Shown: positions 42,780 through 50,904 of the stretch, one piece after another
Position numbering within the stretch: the stretch's first letter is position 1
Layout: every line of letters starts with the position of its first letter
Assembly: GCF_002295065.1 (NCBI RefSeq)
Contig: NZ_NSGG01000009.1
Location: 124,001 to 188,000 of the forward strand
DNA: 64,000 nt
Direction of reading: 5' to 3'
Origin: Mesorhizobium sp. WSM3859
Lineage (GTDB): Bacteria > Pseudomonadota > Alphaproteobacteria > Rhizobiales > Rhizobiaceae
The notes under the pieces: model-generated
Told to the model about the DNA's origin: nothing
Databases searched by the model: none
The model's input: only the letters and a program-made list of their open reading frames with translations
Translations under genes and position numbers: made by a program

Positions 42780-43851
42780 GACCAAGCACCTCCACCCGCG
42801 CGCCGCGGTCTTTGAGGAAAGCGATAACCGCGGCCAGATGCGCGGCGTCGGCTCCAGGAATTGCCACGAACAGCGTGCCGACCGGCTGCTGCTGCACGTG
42901 GTCGATACCGCCATGCACAAGCCGGAACGCGCCGGGCACGCTGGCGGTCAGTTCGGACAGCAGCGGGCGATGCGCCGCCTCGCCGGCGACATCGATCCGG
43001 AGGATCGTTTCGGCGCCCTCGCCCGCGGCGAGCCGGCTGGCGATCTCCGGCGGCAGCTGCGGCCGGATGCCGCCGAGCAGGCTGCGGGTGATCTCTGATT
43101 TCGGATCGGCGAAGACCTGCCAGACAGCGCCCTCCTCGACGATCCGGCCCGCATCGATCACCGCCACGCGATCGGCGATGGAGCGGATCACCTCCATCTC
43201 ATGCGTGATGAGCAGGATGGTGAGGCCGAGCCTGGAATTGATGTCCTTGAGCAGCGCCAGAATCGAGCGCGTCGTCTCCGGATCGAGCGCCGAGGTCGCC
43301 TCGTCGGAGAGCAGCAGCGCCGGCCGCGCGGCCAAAGCCCTGGCGATGCCGACGCGCTGCTTCTGGCCGCCCGACAGCGAAGCGGGATAGGCCTTGGCTT
43401 TCTCCGACAGACCGACGAGCTGCAGAAGCTCGGCCGCGCGAGCCATGCGTTCGGCGCGCGGCCGCCCTTCGATCTTGAGCGGCAGCGCGACATTGTCCTC
43501 GACGGTCTTTGCCGACAACAGGTTGAAGTGCTGGAACACCATGCCGATGCGGCGGCGCAGCGGCTGCAGCTCGCGCTCGCCGAGACGGCTGATCTCGTGG
43601 CCCTCGATGAAGACCTCGCCGGAATCCGGCCGCTCCAGCCCGTTCAGGCAGCGGATCAGCGTCGACTTGCCGGCGCCGCTGCGGCCGATGATGCCGAGGA
43701 TCTCGCCCTTTTTCACGGTAAGCGAGACGCCGTCGAGCGCCGCCGTCGCGCCGAAGCGGCGCCTCAGATCGACAAGGCGGACAACGTCTTGCGACGCGGC
43801 TGGTTCGATAGCGACCGGGTCGCCTGTTTCGGTCGTAACATGCTGATTCAT
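42760..43851 (-). CDS. metN: Methionine ABC transporter ATPase
   Basis: A 363-residue ATPase. Walker A GRSGAGKST, signature LSGGQKQRVGIARAL, Walker B LLLSDEATSALDPETT and the switch His in LLITHEMEVIRSIADR are present. The C-terminal part from about residue 280 is the ACT-like NIL domain that binds methionine and inhibits transport (LRIDVAGEAAHRPLLSELTA). The ATG at 43851 is chosen over a TTG seven codons upstream. Gene order is metQ-metN-metI on the minus strand, with 76 bases between metQ and metN. Confidence 0.95.
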   Translation of the reverse strand: MNQHVTTETGDPVAIEPAASQDVVRLVDLRRRFGATAALDGVSLTVKKGEILGIIGRSGAGKSTLIRCLNGLERPDSGEVFIEGHEISRLGERELQPLRRRIGMVFQHFNLLSAKTVEDNVALPLKIEGRPRAERMARAAELLQLVGLSEKAKAYPASLSGGQKQRVGIARALAARPALLLSDEATSALDPETTRSILALLKDINSRLGLTILLITHEMEVIRSIADRVAVIDAGRIVEEGAVWQVFADPKSEITRSLLGGIRPQLPPEIASRLAAGEGAETILRIDVAGEAAHRPLLSELTASVPGAFRLVHGGIDHVQQQPVGTLFVAIPGADAAHLAAVIAFLKDRGARVEVLGHVAGSV

Positions 43852-43927
43852 CTCTGTTTCCGTACCGCTCAATGCGAGGGCGGCCCGCTCAACAGCGGAC
43901 CGCCAACTTCCGACAGCCAGACGCCGG

Positions 43928-44779
43928 TCAATAGGCGCTGATCCCGGTGCCCTTGTAGACCTTGTCGAACTCGGCCTTGACCGTCTCGTTCTGATAGGAG
44001 GCGACCAGCGTCTTCACCCAGGGCTCGTTCTCACTTCCGGCCTTCACCGCGATGAAGTTGCGGTAAGGATTGTCCGCCACCGGCTCCTGCGCGATGCGGT
44101 TTTCCGGGCCGAGACCGCTCTTCAGAGCCCAGTCGGTGTTGACGACGGCGGCGTCGAGATCGTCGACCGAGCGGCCGACGATGCCGGCGTCGAGTTCCTT
44201 GATCTCGAGCTTCTTCGGGTTGTCGGCAATGTCGGCGGTGGTCGCCAGGATGCCGGTGCCGTCCTTGAGCTTGATCAGGCCTTCATGCTCCAGCACATGC
44301 AGCGCCCGGCCCTCGTTCGACGGATCGTTCGGCAGGCCGATGACAGCGCCTTCCGGCAGGTCGGCGACCTTGGCATGCTTCTTCGAATAGAGCCCGATCG
44401 GCCAGACGCCGGTATAGCCGACGGGCACGATGTGGTAGCCTTGCGTCTTGATCTGGTTGTCGAGATAGGGCTTGTGCTGGAAGGCGTTGGCGTCGATCTC
44501 GCCGCGCTCCAGCGCCTCGTTGGGCTGGGTGTAGTCGTTGAAGACGACGGTCTCGATCGTCAGCCCGTTCTTGGCCGCCTCGGCGGTGACGACGCGCCAG
44601 ACATCCTCATCCTCCCCGCTGATGATGCCGACCTTGATCGCCTTCTTGTCCTCGGCGAAGGAGGGCGACGGCGCAGTCAGGCCGATGACGGCCAATGTCG
44701 TGGCGAGAAGTGCCGCCAGTCCGGCGCGCCTGGTGATTGACGTAACGAGAGAATTTGAAGCGCTGCCGCGTTTTGACAT
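43928..44779 (-). CDS. metQ: Methionine ABC transporter substrate-binding protein
   Basis: A 283-residue NlpA/MetQ-family protein. The signal peptide runs from SITRRAGLAALLATTLAVIG to about residue 42 and ends in APSPSFA, without a lipobox cysteine. Unlike E. coli MetQ it should therefore be a soluble periplasmic protein. Family motifs include VFNDYTQPNEALERGEIDANA, FQHKPYLDNQ and IGLPNDPSNEGRALHVLE. It leads metQNI. The upstream 284 bases (44780-45063) contain no SAM riboswitch that I can fit and no gene; an AT-rich patch near 44905-44925 may hold the promoter. Confidence 0.94.
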   Translation of the reverse strand: MSKRGSASNSLVTSITRRAGLAALLATTLAVIGLTAPSPSFAEDKKAIKVGIISGEDEDVWRVVTAEAAKNGLTIETVVFNDYTQPNEALERGEIDANAFQHKPYLDNQIKTQGYHIVPVGYTGVWPIGLYSKKHAKVADLPEGAVIGLPNDPSNEGRALHVLEHEGLIKLKDGTGILATTADIADNPKKLEIKELDAGIVGRSVDDLDAAVVNTDWALKSGLGPENRIAQEPVADNPYRNFIAVKAGSENEPWVKTLVASYQNETVKAEFDKVYKGTGISAY

Positions 44780-45063
44780 GATGCGTTCCTTGCAATCTTG
44801 AAATCATTTCGGCCTGGCGGGATGCGAAGCCTTGATCTCAAGCATCACCAATGCTGCCCGCTCGGGCAAAGAAGCGCATTTCCTCTCAGACGGGAGGCGG
44901 AAAATATTCTCTCAAAGATTTTATGACTTGGAGCACATCGGCCGCTGACAAGCGGTTATAGGCACAACGAGGCAATGGAGGCGCGAGCGCCTACGAAGCC
45001 CGCCGGGCGACGCGCAAGAGCGGCCGACCCGTCTGCCGGAGCGACGAGACAGTGCGCAGGCCG

Positions 45064-45753
45064 TCAGAACGTCTCGACCCAGGGCCTCAGCTCGACCTCG
45101 AAACTCCAGGCGCTGCGATGCTGGCGATGGACGGCGAGGTAGGTCTCGGCGATCGCGTCGGGCGAGAGGCGGCGGTCCGGACGTTCGGGCTCGGGCGCCT
45201 GACCGGCCGGCTCGATCTGGCCGTCAATGATGAAATGCGCGACATGGATGTTCTTCGGGGAAAGCTCGCGCGCCATCGATTGCGCCAGCCCGCGCAGGCC
45301 GAATTTCGGCATGGCGAAGCCGGCCGAGCCCGGAAAGCCTTTCAGGCTCGCCGTTGCCCCGGTGAACAGGATCGAGCCGGAACCACGCGCAAGAAGCCGG
45401 CGCGCCGCCTGCTGGCCGATCAGGAAGCCGCCATAGGCGCCGACGAGCAGGGCCTGCTTGACCGCTTCCGCGTCGAGCTCGGCGATCGGGCCGCGTGTGC
45501 GGCCGCTGGCGTTGAAGACGGCGATTTCGAGCGGGCCTGCCTTGTCGGCCGCCTCGAACAGCCGCTCGGCGGAGGCCGCGTCCGACACGTCGGTTTCCAC
45601 CGCATGCGCGCCGGTTTCCTTGACCAGCGCGGCCAGTTTGTCGAGGTTGCGCGCGGCAAGGACGACGCGGAAACCCTCCTTGGTGAGAAGCCGCGCCAAC
45701 GACGCGCTCAGCCCGGAGCCGGCGCCCGCGATCACTGCAACATTGGCTGCCAT
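45064..45753 (-). CDS. Short-chain dehydrogenase-like protein with altered active site
   Basis: A 229-residue SDR-fold protein. The N-terminus VAVIAGAGSGLSASLARLLT is a clear dinucleotide motif and IAVFNASGRTRGPIAELDAE replaces the usual NNAG with FNASG. The catalytic Ser is in ILFTGATASLKG as Thr/Ala, and the Tyr-x-x-x-Lys position reads FAMPKFGLRG, so the Tyr is missing. It may be an atypical SDR with a different activity, or a binding protein. The ATG at 45753 is fixed by AAGGAGG eight bases upstream. It is divergent from anmK. Confidence 0.85.
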   Translation of the reverse strand: MAANVAVIAGAGSGLSASLARLLTKEGFRVVLAARNLDKLAALVKETGAHAVETDVSDAASAERLFEAADKAGPLEIAVFNASGRTRGPIAELDAEAVKQALLVGAYGGFLIGQQAARRLLARGSGSILFTGATASLKGFPGSAGFAMPKFGLRGLAQSMARELSPKNIHVAHFIIDGQIEPAGQAPEPERPDRRLSPDAIAETYLAVHRQHRSAWSFEVELRPWVETF

Positions 45754-45943
45754 GGCATTTCCTCCTTGAGACAGGTCGGTGACGGTCGCGCAGGCTCGCG
45801 CCTTCAGTGGCAAGAGGCAAGAACGTGGTTGCTCGATTTTCGCCATTTGGCGCAAAACGCCGCCTGGATGGGCGCGGCGAAAGACTTGCCTGCTGGGCCG
45901 ATCCGTCCGACACGTGGTTGGACGACGATTCGGGAACAAGACC

Positions 45944-47059
45944 ATGGAACCAATCTGGGCCGTCGGCCTGATGACCGGCACGGTGCTCGACGGCAATATC
46001 GACGTGGCGCTGATCAAGACGGACGGCGAGCGCATCGCCGACACCGGCACCTACACGCTGGCCCCCTACCCGCAATCGATCCGCACGTTGCTCGAAGACA
46101 CGCTGCGCCAGGCGCGCGCCTGGAATTTCGAGGGACCGGAGCCGATGATTTTTCGCGAGGCCGAGGAGGCGTTGACGCGGGCGCAGTCGGCGGCGGTCAG
46201 GGATCTGGTCGAGAGCCAGGGCATGAGCATGGCCGATATCGGCGTGGTCGGCTTTCACGGCCAGACAGTGCTGCATCGCGCGCCGCAGCCGGGCAAGATC
46301 GGAAGGACTCGCCAGCTCGGCGACGGCGAGTTGATGGCTTCGCTGCTCGGCACCAAGGTTGCCTACGACTTCCGCTCGGCCGATGTCGCGGCAGGCGGGC
46401 AAGGCGCGCCTCTTGCGGCCACCTATCATGCGGCGCTGCTGAAGGAGGCAGACGCCAGCGGCGACACCGCCGTGCTCAATCTCGGCGGTGTCGGCAACAT
46501 CACCTGGTGGGACGGCAAGGACAATATCGTCGCCTTCGACACCGGGCCGGCCAATGCGCCGGTGAACGATTTCATCAAGGCGAAGGGCCTCGGCGAGATG
46601 GACCGCGACGGCAGGCTGGCGGCTACCGGCAAGGTCGACGAGGACCGGCTCGCGCGGCTGCTCCAGCATCCTTATCTGACGAAACCCTATCCGAAATCAC
46701 TCGACCGGTTCGACTTCACCGCTGCGATGGCCGAGGGACTCAGCGCGGAGGATGGCGCGGCGACGCTGACGGCCTTCACCGTCTCCGCCGTCGGCAAGGC
46801 GCTCGACCTTTTGCCGCGCCGGCCGAAGCGGCTGGCGGTCAGCGGCGGCGGCCGCCACAACCCGACGATGATGGCGATGCTCGAAAGCCGCGCCGGCGTC
46901 GAAGTGGTGCAGGCCGAGACGCTTGGATGGAAGGGCGACGCCGTGGAGGCGGAATGTTTTGCTTTCCTCGCCGTGCGCGTGCTGCGCGGCCTGCCGATCA
47001 GCTTTCCAAGCACCACCGGCACGCCAAAACCGATGCGCGGCGGAAAGCTCGCGGGCTAG
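45944..47059 (+). CDS. anmK: Anhydro-N-acetylmuramic acid kinase
   Basis: A 371-residue sugar kinase of the AnmK family. It cleaves the 1,6-anhydro ring of anhydro-MurNAc released by lytic transglycosylases and phosphorylates it, feeding peptidoglycan recycling. Motifs: the N-terminal VGLMTGTVLDGNIDVALI, GFHGQTVLHRAPQ, the Asp-containing YDFRSADVAAGGQGAPL, LNLGGVGNITWW and LAVSGGGRHNPTMM. The length is normal. No MurQ or NagZ gene is next to it. A member of the repeated intergenic palindrome family starts 11 bases after the stop. Confidence 0.95.
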   Translation: MEPIWAVGLMTGTVLDGNIDVALIKTDGERIADTGTYTLAPYPQSIRTLLEDTLRQARAWNFEGPEPMIFREAEEALTRAQSAAVRDLVESQGMSMADIGVVGFHGQTVLHRAPQPGKIGRTRQLGDGELMASLLGTKVAYDFRSADVAAGGQGAPLAATYHAALLKEADASGDTAVLNLGGVGNITWWDGKDNIVAFDTGPANAPVNDFIKAKGLGEMDRDGRLAATGKVDEDRLARLLQHPYLTKPYPKSLDRFDFTAAMAEGLSAEDGAATLTAFTVSAVGKALDLLPRRPKRLAVSGGGRHNPTMMAMLESRAGVEVVQAETLGWKGDAVEAECFAFLAVRVLRGLPISFPSTTGTPKPMRGGKLAG

Positions 47060-47069
47060 TTTGTTTTGC

Positions 47070-47136
47070 GCAATTCCGGACGGAAGGCTACGGCGAAGAC
47101 GCCGAGCCTAACCACTCACACTTTTCCTGGCATTGC
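47070..47136 (+). repeat. GCAATTCC-type intergenic palindrome, copy 2 (expanded)
   Basis: Begins GCAATTCCGGACGGAAGG and ends CACTTTTCCTGGCATTGC. The middle is about 24 bases longer than in the other copies and carries its own hairpin (GGCT and AGCC arms around CGGCGAAGACGCCG). It lies in the anmK to GNAT convergent gap and may act as a bidirectional transcript end. Confidence 0.72.
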
Positions 47137-47137
47137 T

Positions 47138-47560
47138 CTAAGGCAGCTTCTTCTGCAGGAAGACGCGGCGGCGGCCGACCGGGAAATCCGGGAGCTCCCC
47201 GAACGGCTCATAGCCCTGACGCCGATAGACCTTCTCGGCGGTCGGATTGAAGGTGTCGATCCAGGCGCCGTGGCAGCCGCGCGCGATAGCCTCCCGTTCG
47301 GCGGCGTCGAGCATGCCCGCGGCAAGGCTTTGGCCGCGCAGCTTTTCGGCGACCCACAGCCACTGCACATAAAGCCAGCCCCAGGCGGTGTAGCCGGAAA
47401 TGCCTGCGACGATGGCGCCATGCTCATCGCGCACGAGAACGGCCAGCGGCTTTCGACCTGACGCGCCGACATCGGCGTCGTTGAAAGCGGCGAGATTCCC
47501 GCTCAGGAAAGCGAGGTCCTGCGGCAAGGGCTCGGCGGTGATCTCGAGGCTCGTCTTCAT
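47138..47560 (-). CDS. GNAT-family N-acetyltransferase
   Basis: A 140-residue acetyltransferase. The beta4-alpha3 segment LYVQWLWVAEKLRGQSLAAG has the acetyl-CoA pyrophosphate loop in the form RGQSLA. The C-terminal half ARGCHGAWIDTFNPTAEKVY and RRQGYEPFGELPDFP is typical of GNATs acting on small amines or drugs. The substrate is unknown. I use the ATG at 47560 (MKTSLEITAEPLPQD). The gene is bracketed by two oppositely oriented copies of the intergenic palindrome (47070-47136 and 47595-47636). Confidence 0.87.
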   Translation of the reverse strand: MKTSLEITAEPLPQDLAFLSGNLAAFNDADVGASGRKPLAVLVRDEHGAIVAGISGYTAWGWLYVQWLWVAEKLRGQSLAAGMLDAAEREAIARGCHGAWIDTFNPTAEKVYRRQGYEPFGELPDFPVGRRRVFLQKKLP

Positions 47561-47594
47561 CGGCTGCGACTCCGGTTCGCAAGCCAGCCTTAGA

Positions 47595-47636
47595 GCAATT
47601 GCAAGGAAACTGCGAAACGGTTTTCCGTCCGTAAGC
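47595..47636 (-). repeat. GCAATTCC-type intergenic palindrome, copy 3 (reverse)
   Basis: Read on the minus strand: CTTACGGACGGAAAACCG, a TTTCGCAG spacer, then TTTCCTTGCAATTGC. It matches copies 1 and 4 at the GGACGGAAAACCG core and at the AATTGC end. It lies just upstream of the GNAT start. Confidence 0.7.
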
Positions 47637-47655
47637 GAGGAGGGAGGCAGACCTG

Positions 47656-48840
47656 TTACCGAGGACCGACTGATCGCCATGCCGCGGCCGATGCCGCCAC
47701 CAGCATCAATCCCGCGGCGATCAGTGCGCAGTTGGCGAAACCGAGGCTCGTGTAGAGCGGACCGAAACCCGCGGTGCCGACGGTGACGGCGAGATAGGTG
47801 ACGGCGCTGTTCAGGCCCATGATGGTGCCGCGCCGCGACGGATCGAGGGCGGTAAGGCGCATGACCAGCACGTTCAGACCGAAATGGTTGGCAAGGCCCC
47901 AGACGGCAATCGTGGCCAAGAGCAGGCCGAAACTTCCACTCGCCAGCGCGATCGCGACATAGACAGCGGCGACCAGCAGATAGGCGAAGGGCATGACACG
48001 GCGCGCGCCGAGGCGATCGATGACGCCATCAAGCAAGACGGCTGCGCCGAAGCCGAGGCCGTAGGCGACTGCCGCCAGGCCGTTGGCGCTGACCGGCTCG
48101 CCAAGGGCTTCGTGGAGATGGTCGCCGAGATAGCCGTAGACGCCGTAGAAGGCGGTCATGAAGGCGCCGCAGCCAATGAGCAGCGGCAAGATGCCGGGAA
48201 CCGTGAGCGCGCCGAGCGGCGACGGCGCCGGGCCGCTTTTCCTGGCATCGTGCAGCGAGCTCGTCGCCAGGCCGGCAACGGCCGCTCCTGCGAGAAGCGC
48301 AACGGCGGCGAAGACGGCGCGCCAGTGGATGAGATCGGCGATCACCGCCGACAGCGAGACGCCGGCGACCATGGAGAGCGTCCAGCCGGTCAGCACGACG
48401 CCGATGGTGCCGCTCTCGCGGCCGGGCGGCGCGATCACGGCCGAACTGGCATAGATCGCCGGCATGGCGATACCGGCGGCAATGCCGGCGACGAGCTGGG
48501 CCGTCACGAGCAACGCGACGGTCGGTGCGAGCGCGCTGGCGACCAGCGCCAAAGCCAGCAACAGCAACGCACCCTGCAGCATGCGGCGCGCGCCGATGCG
48601 GTCGATGTAGCGGGCAAGGAAGAGCGCGCTGGCCGAGGTGCCGAGGCCGAAGGCGGCAGCCGCCGTCATCACCGCCGGCACGCTGGCGCCGAAGGAAGCC
48701 GCGACGGCGGGCGCGATCGGTCCCAGAACCAGCGAATTGGAGCCGATGACGGCAATGCAGCCGGTCAGCAGATAGGCGGCGGCCGGGATCGGCGCGCGGG
48801 GCGCCTCAGTCATAATTACTGATTGATTGCCGTTCGACAT
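47656..48840 (-). CDS. MFS transporter (DHA1-like exporter)
   Basis: A 394-residue, 12-helix MFS protein. The loop 2-3 signature ALFLARYIDRIGARRMLQGAL (a variant of GxLaDrxGrr) and the motif-C-like region GTIGVVLTGWTLSMVAGVSL place it among DHA1 drug or metabolite exporters of the AraJ/YdhP type. It has two possible starts, ATG 48840 and ATG 48813; neither has a good ribosome site. It is divergent from an Lrp-type regulator with only 48 bases between the start codons, so the regulator probably senses an amino-acid-like substrate of this exporter. Confidence 0.88.
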   Translation of the reverse strand: MSNGNQSVIMTEAPRAPIPAAAYLLTGCIAVIGSNSLVLGPIAPAVAASFGASVPAVMTAAAAFGLGTSASALFLARYIDRIGARRMLQGALLLLALALVASALAPTVALLVTAQLVAGIAAGIAMPAIYASSAVIAPPGRESGTIGVVLTGWTLSMVAGVSLSAVIADLIHWRAVFAAVALLAGAAVAGLATSSLHDARKSGPAPSPLGALTVPGILPLLIGCGAFMTAFYGVYGYLGDHLHEALGEPVSANGLAAVAYGLGFGAAVLLDGVIDRLGARRVMPFAYLLVAAVYVAIALASGSFGLLLATIAVWGLANHFGLNVLVMRLTALDPSRRGTIMGLNSAVTYLAVTVGTAGFGPLYTSLGFANCALIAAGLMLVAASAAAWRSVGPR

Positions 48841-48888
48841 ATCATCATAATGGCCGAATTAAATTCCGCATCAATGGAGAATTTCCAT

Positions 48889-49428
48889 ATGGACGCAGAA
48901 ACAGATGACATTCAGCGGAACAAGCAACCGGCCCGTGAGATCGACCCGATCGACCGAAAAATATTAGGCGTTCTCGTCGAGGACGCGACCATCAGCTATG
49001 CCGATCTGGGCGAGCGCGTCGGCCTGTCGCCGCCGGCGGCGCATGAGCGGGTCAAGCGGCTGAAGCGCAGCGGCGCCATCCGCGCCACATCAGCGATCAT
49101 CGATCCGAGGGCGGTGAAGAAGCCGCTGCTCGCCTTCGTGCATATCGACACTAGGGGTTGGGGCAAGACGCCGGAGCTGATGGCGGTGTCGAAATATCCG
49201 GAGGTCGAGGAGATCCATACGGTCGCCGGCGACACCTGCATGCTGCTCAAGGTGCGCACCGAGGACACGCGGGCGCTCGAAGGCTTGCTGGCTCGTCTCT
49301 ACGACACGCCCGGCGTCTCCTCGACGCGCAGCTATGTGGTGCTGTCGACCTATCTCGAGCGTCCGGTGCAGCCTGAGATCACGAGCGAATGGCCGGCGCC
49401 CAAGCACATGGCAAATCCTATGTATTAG
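48889..49428 (+). CDS. Lrp/AsnC-family transcriptional regulator
   Basis: A 179-residue regulator. The N-terminal HTH is IDPIDRKILGVLVEDATISY, then ADLGERVGLSPPAAHERVKR; the C-terminal RAM (ACT-like) domain follows with AFVHIDTRGWGKTPE and IHTVAGDTCMLLKVR. I chose the ATG at 48889 because GGAGA lies 8 bases upstream; ATGs at 48850 and 48874 are also in frame. It is divergent from the MFS gene, its likely target. Its stop overlaps that of the convergent membrane-protein gene by three bases. Confidence 0.92.
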   Translation: MDAETDDIQRNKQPAREIDPIDRKILGVLVEDATISYADLGERVGLSPPAAHERVKRLKRSGAIRATSAIIDPRAVKKPLLAFVHIDTRGWGKTPELMAVSKYPEVEEIHTVAGDTCMLLKVRTEDTRALEGLLARLYDTPGVSSTRSYVVLSTYLERPVQPEITSEWPAPKHMANPMY

Positions 49429-49928
49429 GCCGTTGCCGGCTGATGGCGCCTCGAACGCGCCAGCAGATAGAAGGCCGCCACATGGGTGATCATCAGCAGC
49501 GGCACGTAGATGACCGGAATCGCGTAGGTCGCGCCCAACTGGCCGGCATGGCCGGGAAGGTCGAGCATGACGCCGTGATAGTAGTCGCCGACAAGGTCGA
49601 CCACGCCCACGACATTGAAGGCGACGACGAGCGGCCAGAAGATCGCGGGCCGCCTCACGCCAAGCAGCGCCAGCATGGCAAGCAGGCCGGTGGCGAAGTC
49701 GCCATAGGCGGCGAAGCTCGCGAAGCCGGGAGCAAGATCAGGGCCGACCACGCCCGGGACGAGGAAGACGAGACCGAAGAAGCGGAAGCTGTGCAGCATT
49801 GCGATGGCGCGTTGCGCCTCGATCGGCTCCATCGACCTCAGTCTCGGCCAGATATAGGCGGCAAAGCAAAGCAGCCATGGCACGTAGCCAAGCCCAAGTT
49901 GGATGTTCAGGATCATCGTCGGTGACAT
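49425..49928 (-). CDS. Four-helix membrane protein, unknown function
   Basis: A 167-residue integral membrane protein. Hydrophobic segments: MILNIQLGLGYVPWLLCFAA, FGLVFLVPGVVGPDLAPGFA, TGLLAMLALLGVRRPAIFWP with LVVAFNVVGVVDLVG, and IPVIYVPLLMITHVAAFYLL. I do not recognise a characterised family. DoxX-like and YphA-like small membrane proteins have a similar layout. Two Tyr/His-containing segments (GDYYHGVMLDLPGHAGQ) lie between helices. It overlaps the lrp-type stop and stands 69 bases from the broken methyltransferase on the same strand. Confidence 0.75.
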   Translation of the reverse strand: MSPTMILNIQLGLGYVPWLLCFAAYIWPRLRSMEPIEAQRAIAMLHSFRFFGLVFLVPGVVGPDLAPGFASFAAYGDFATGLLAMLALLGVRRPAIFWPLVVAFNVVGVVDLVGDYYHGVMLDLPGHAGQLGATYAIPVIYVPLLMITHVAAFYLLARSRRHQPATA

Positions 49929-49955
49929 CCGCGCCTCCTATCAATGTTAGTTTTC

Positions 49956-49997
49956 GCAATTCCGGACGGAAACCGCCGAACACTTTCCTGGAATTGC
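49956..49997 (+). repeat. GCAATTCC-type intergenic palindrome, copy 4
   Basis: The best-conserved copy: perfect terminal inverted repeats GCAATTCC / GGAATTGC, with GGACGGAAACCG and CACTTTCC inside. Its right end touches the stop codon of the methyltransferase pseudogene at 49998, so it may form the 3' end of that mRNA. Confidence 0.8.
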
Positions 49998-50821
49998 TCA
50001 GCTGACAGGAACGGCTTCGAACACCGCGGTCAGGATGCCCAGCCTGCCCTGCATGAGATTGCGTCCGAGATTGGTGGTGAGTTCCGCGAAACCCTGCCCC
50101 ATGACGACACCGAGATTGAGCGGCGGCGGACCGGAGGTGCGGAGTTCGGCGAACCAGGCTTTTGCGATGGCCGTGTCGTCGCGGCGCACGACGGTGTCGA
50201 AGCCGGCCGCCTCGATCGCCTCGCAGGTCGCTTCGGCGGTCAACAGGAAGCTTTCGCCCGGCGTCTTCGCCCATGGCACCGGATAGAGTGGATCGCCACC
50301 ATTCAGCACGACGTCGAAGGTGGCGAATTTTCCGCCCGGCTTCAGCACGCGCCTGATCTCGCGGTAGAGCAGCGGCCGGTCGGTGATGTTCATCGCCACA
50401 TGCTGCAATAGCGCGGCGTCGAAGCGGCCGTCCTCGAAGGGCAGCGCCAGCGCGCTGCCGGTTTCGAACGACACCTTGCCGTCCTGTCCGGTTCGCGCGG
50501 TCAGATAGCGCGCGGCCTCGACGAAGGGTTCGCTGAGATCGACGCCCGTCACCTGGCAGCCATAGGTCTCCTCCAGGAAGCGGGCCGGCCCGCCGACGCC
50601 CGATCCGACGTCGAGCACCGACATGTCGGCGTTGATGGCGGCAAGATTGGCAAGCTCCGCGGTCCGGCCAGGCCGCGGGTATGGAACTGGTCGAGCGTCG
50701 CCAGTTGCCCGGGCTTCAGCCGTTGTTCCTCAGGCCCAAATACCGCCAGCGCGGTCTTCAATCGATCGGTGAGGCCGGTCGCGCGGTAGTGATCGCGCAC
50801 GCGATCGAGTTCGTCGGTCAT
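49998..50821 (-). pseudogene. SAM-dependent methyltransferase, split by a frameshift
   Basis: The N-terminal part (ATG 50821, MTDELDRVRDHYRATGLTDR and on to DQFHTRG) is in one frame. The rest continues in another frame from TAELANLAAINADMSVLDVG, with the SAM-binding VGSGVGGPARFLEETYGCQ and the LKPGGKFATFDVV strand. Joined at about 50660-50668, by restoring one base, they give one normal class I methyltransferase of about 273 residues resembling the sarcosine/dimethylglycine and UbiE-like group. The downstream half alone could start at ATG 50624 without the N-terminal helix. Either the gene is broken or there is a sequencing error. Confidence 0.82.
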
Positions 50822-50904
50822 TGCACTTCCCTTCAGGCTTCCAAGTCACGCAAGAGATACGGCCGCTTTCGGCCAGCGACTATCCGCGATAATGTCGATG
50901 GGTC

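Noticed and set aside
44780..45063. SAM riboswitch ahead of metQNI
   Set aside because: I tried to fit SAM-I and SAM-II conserved blocks on the minus strand and found none.
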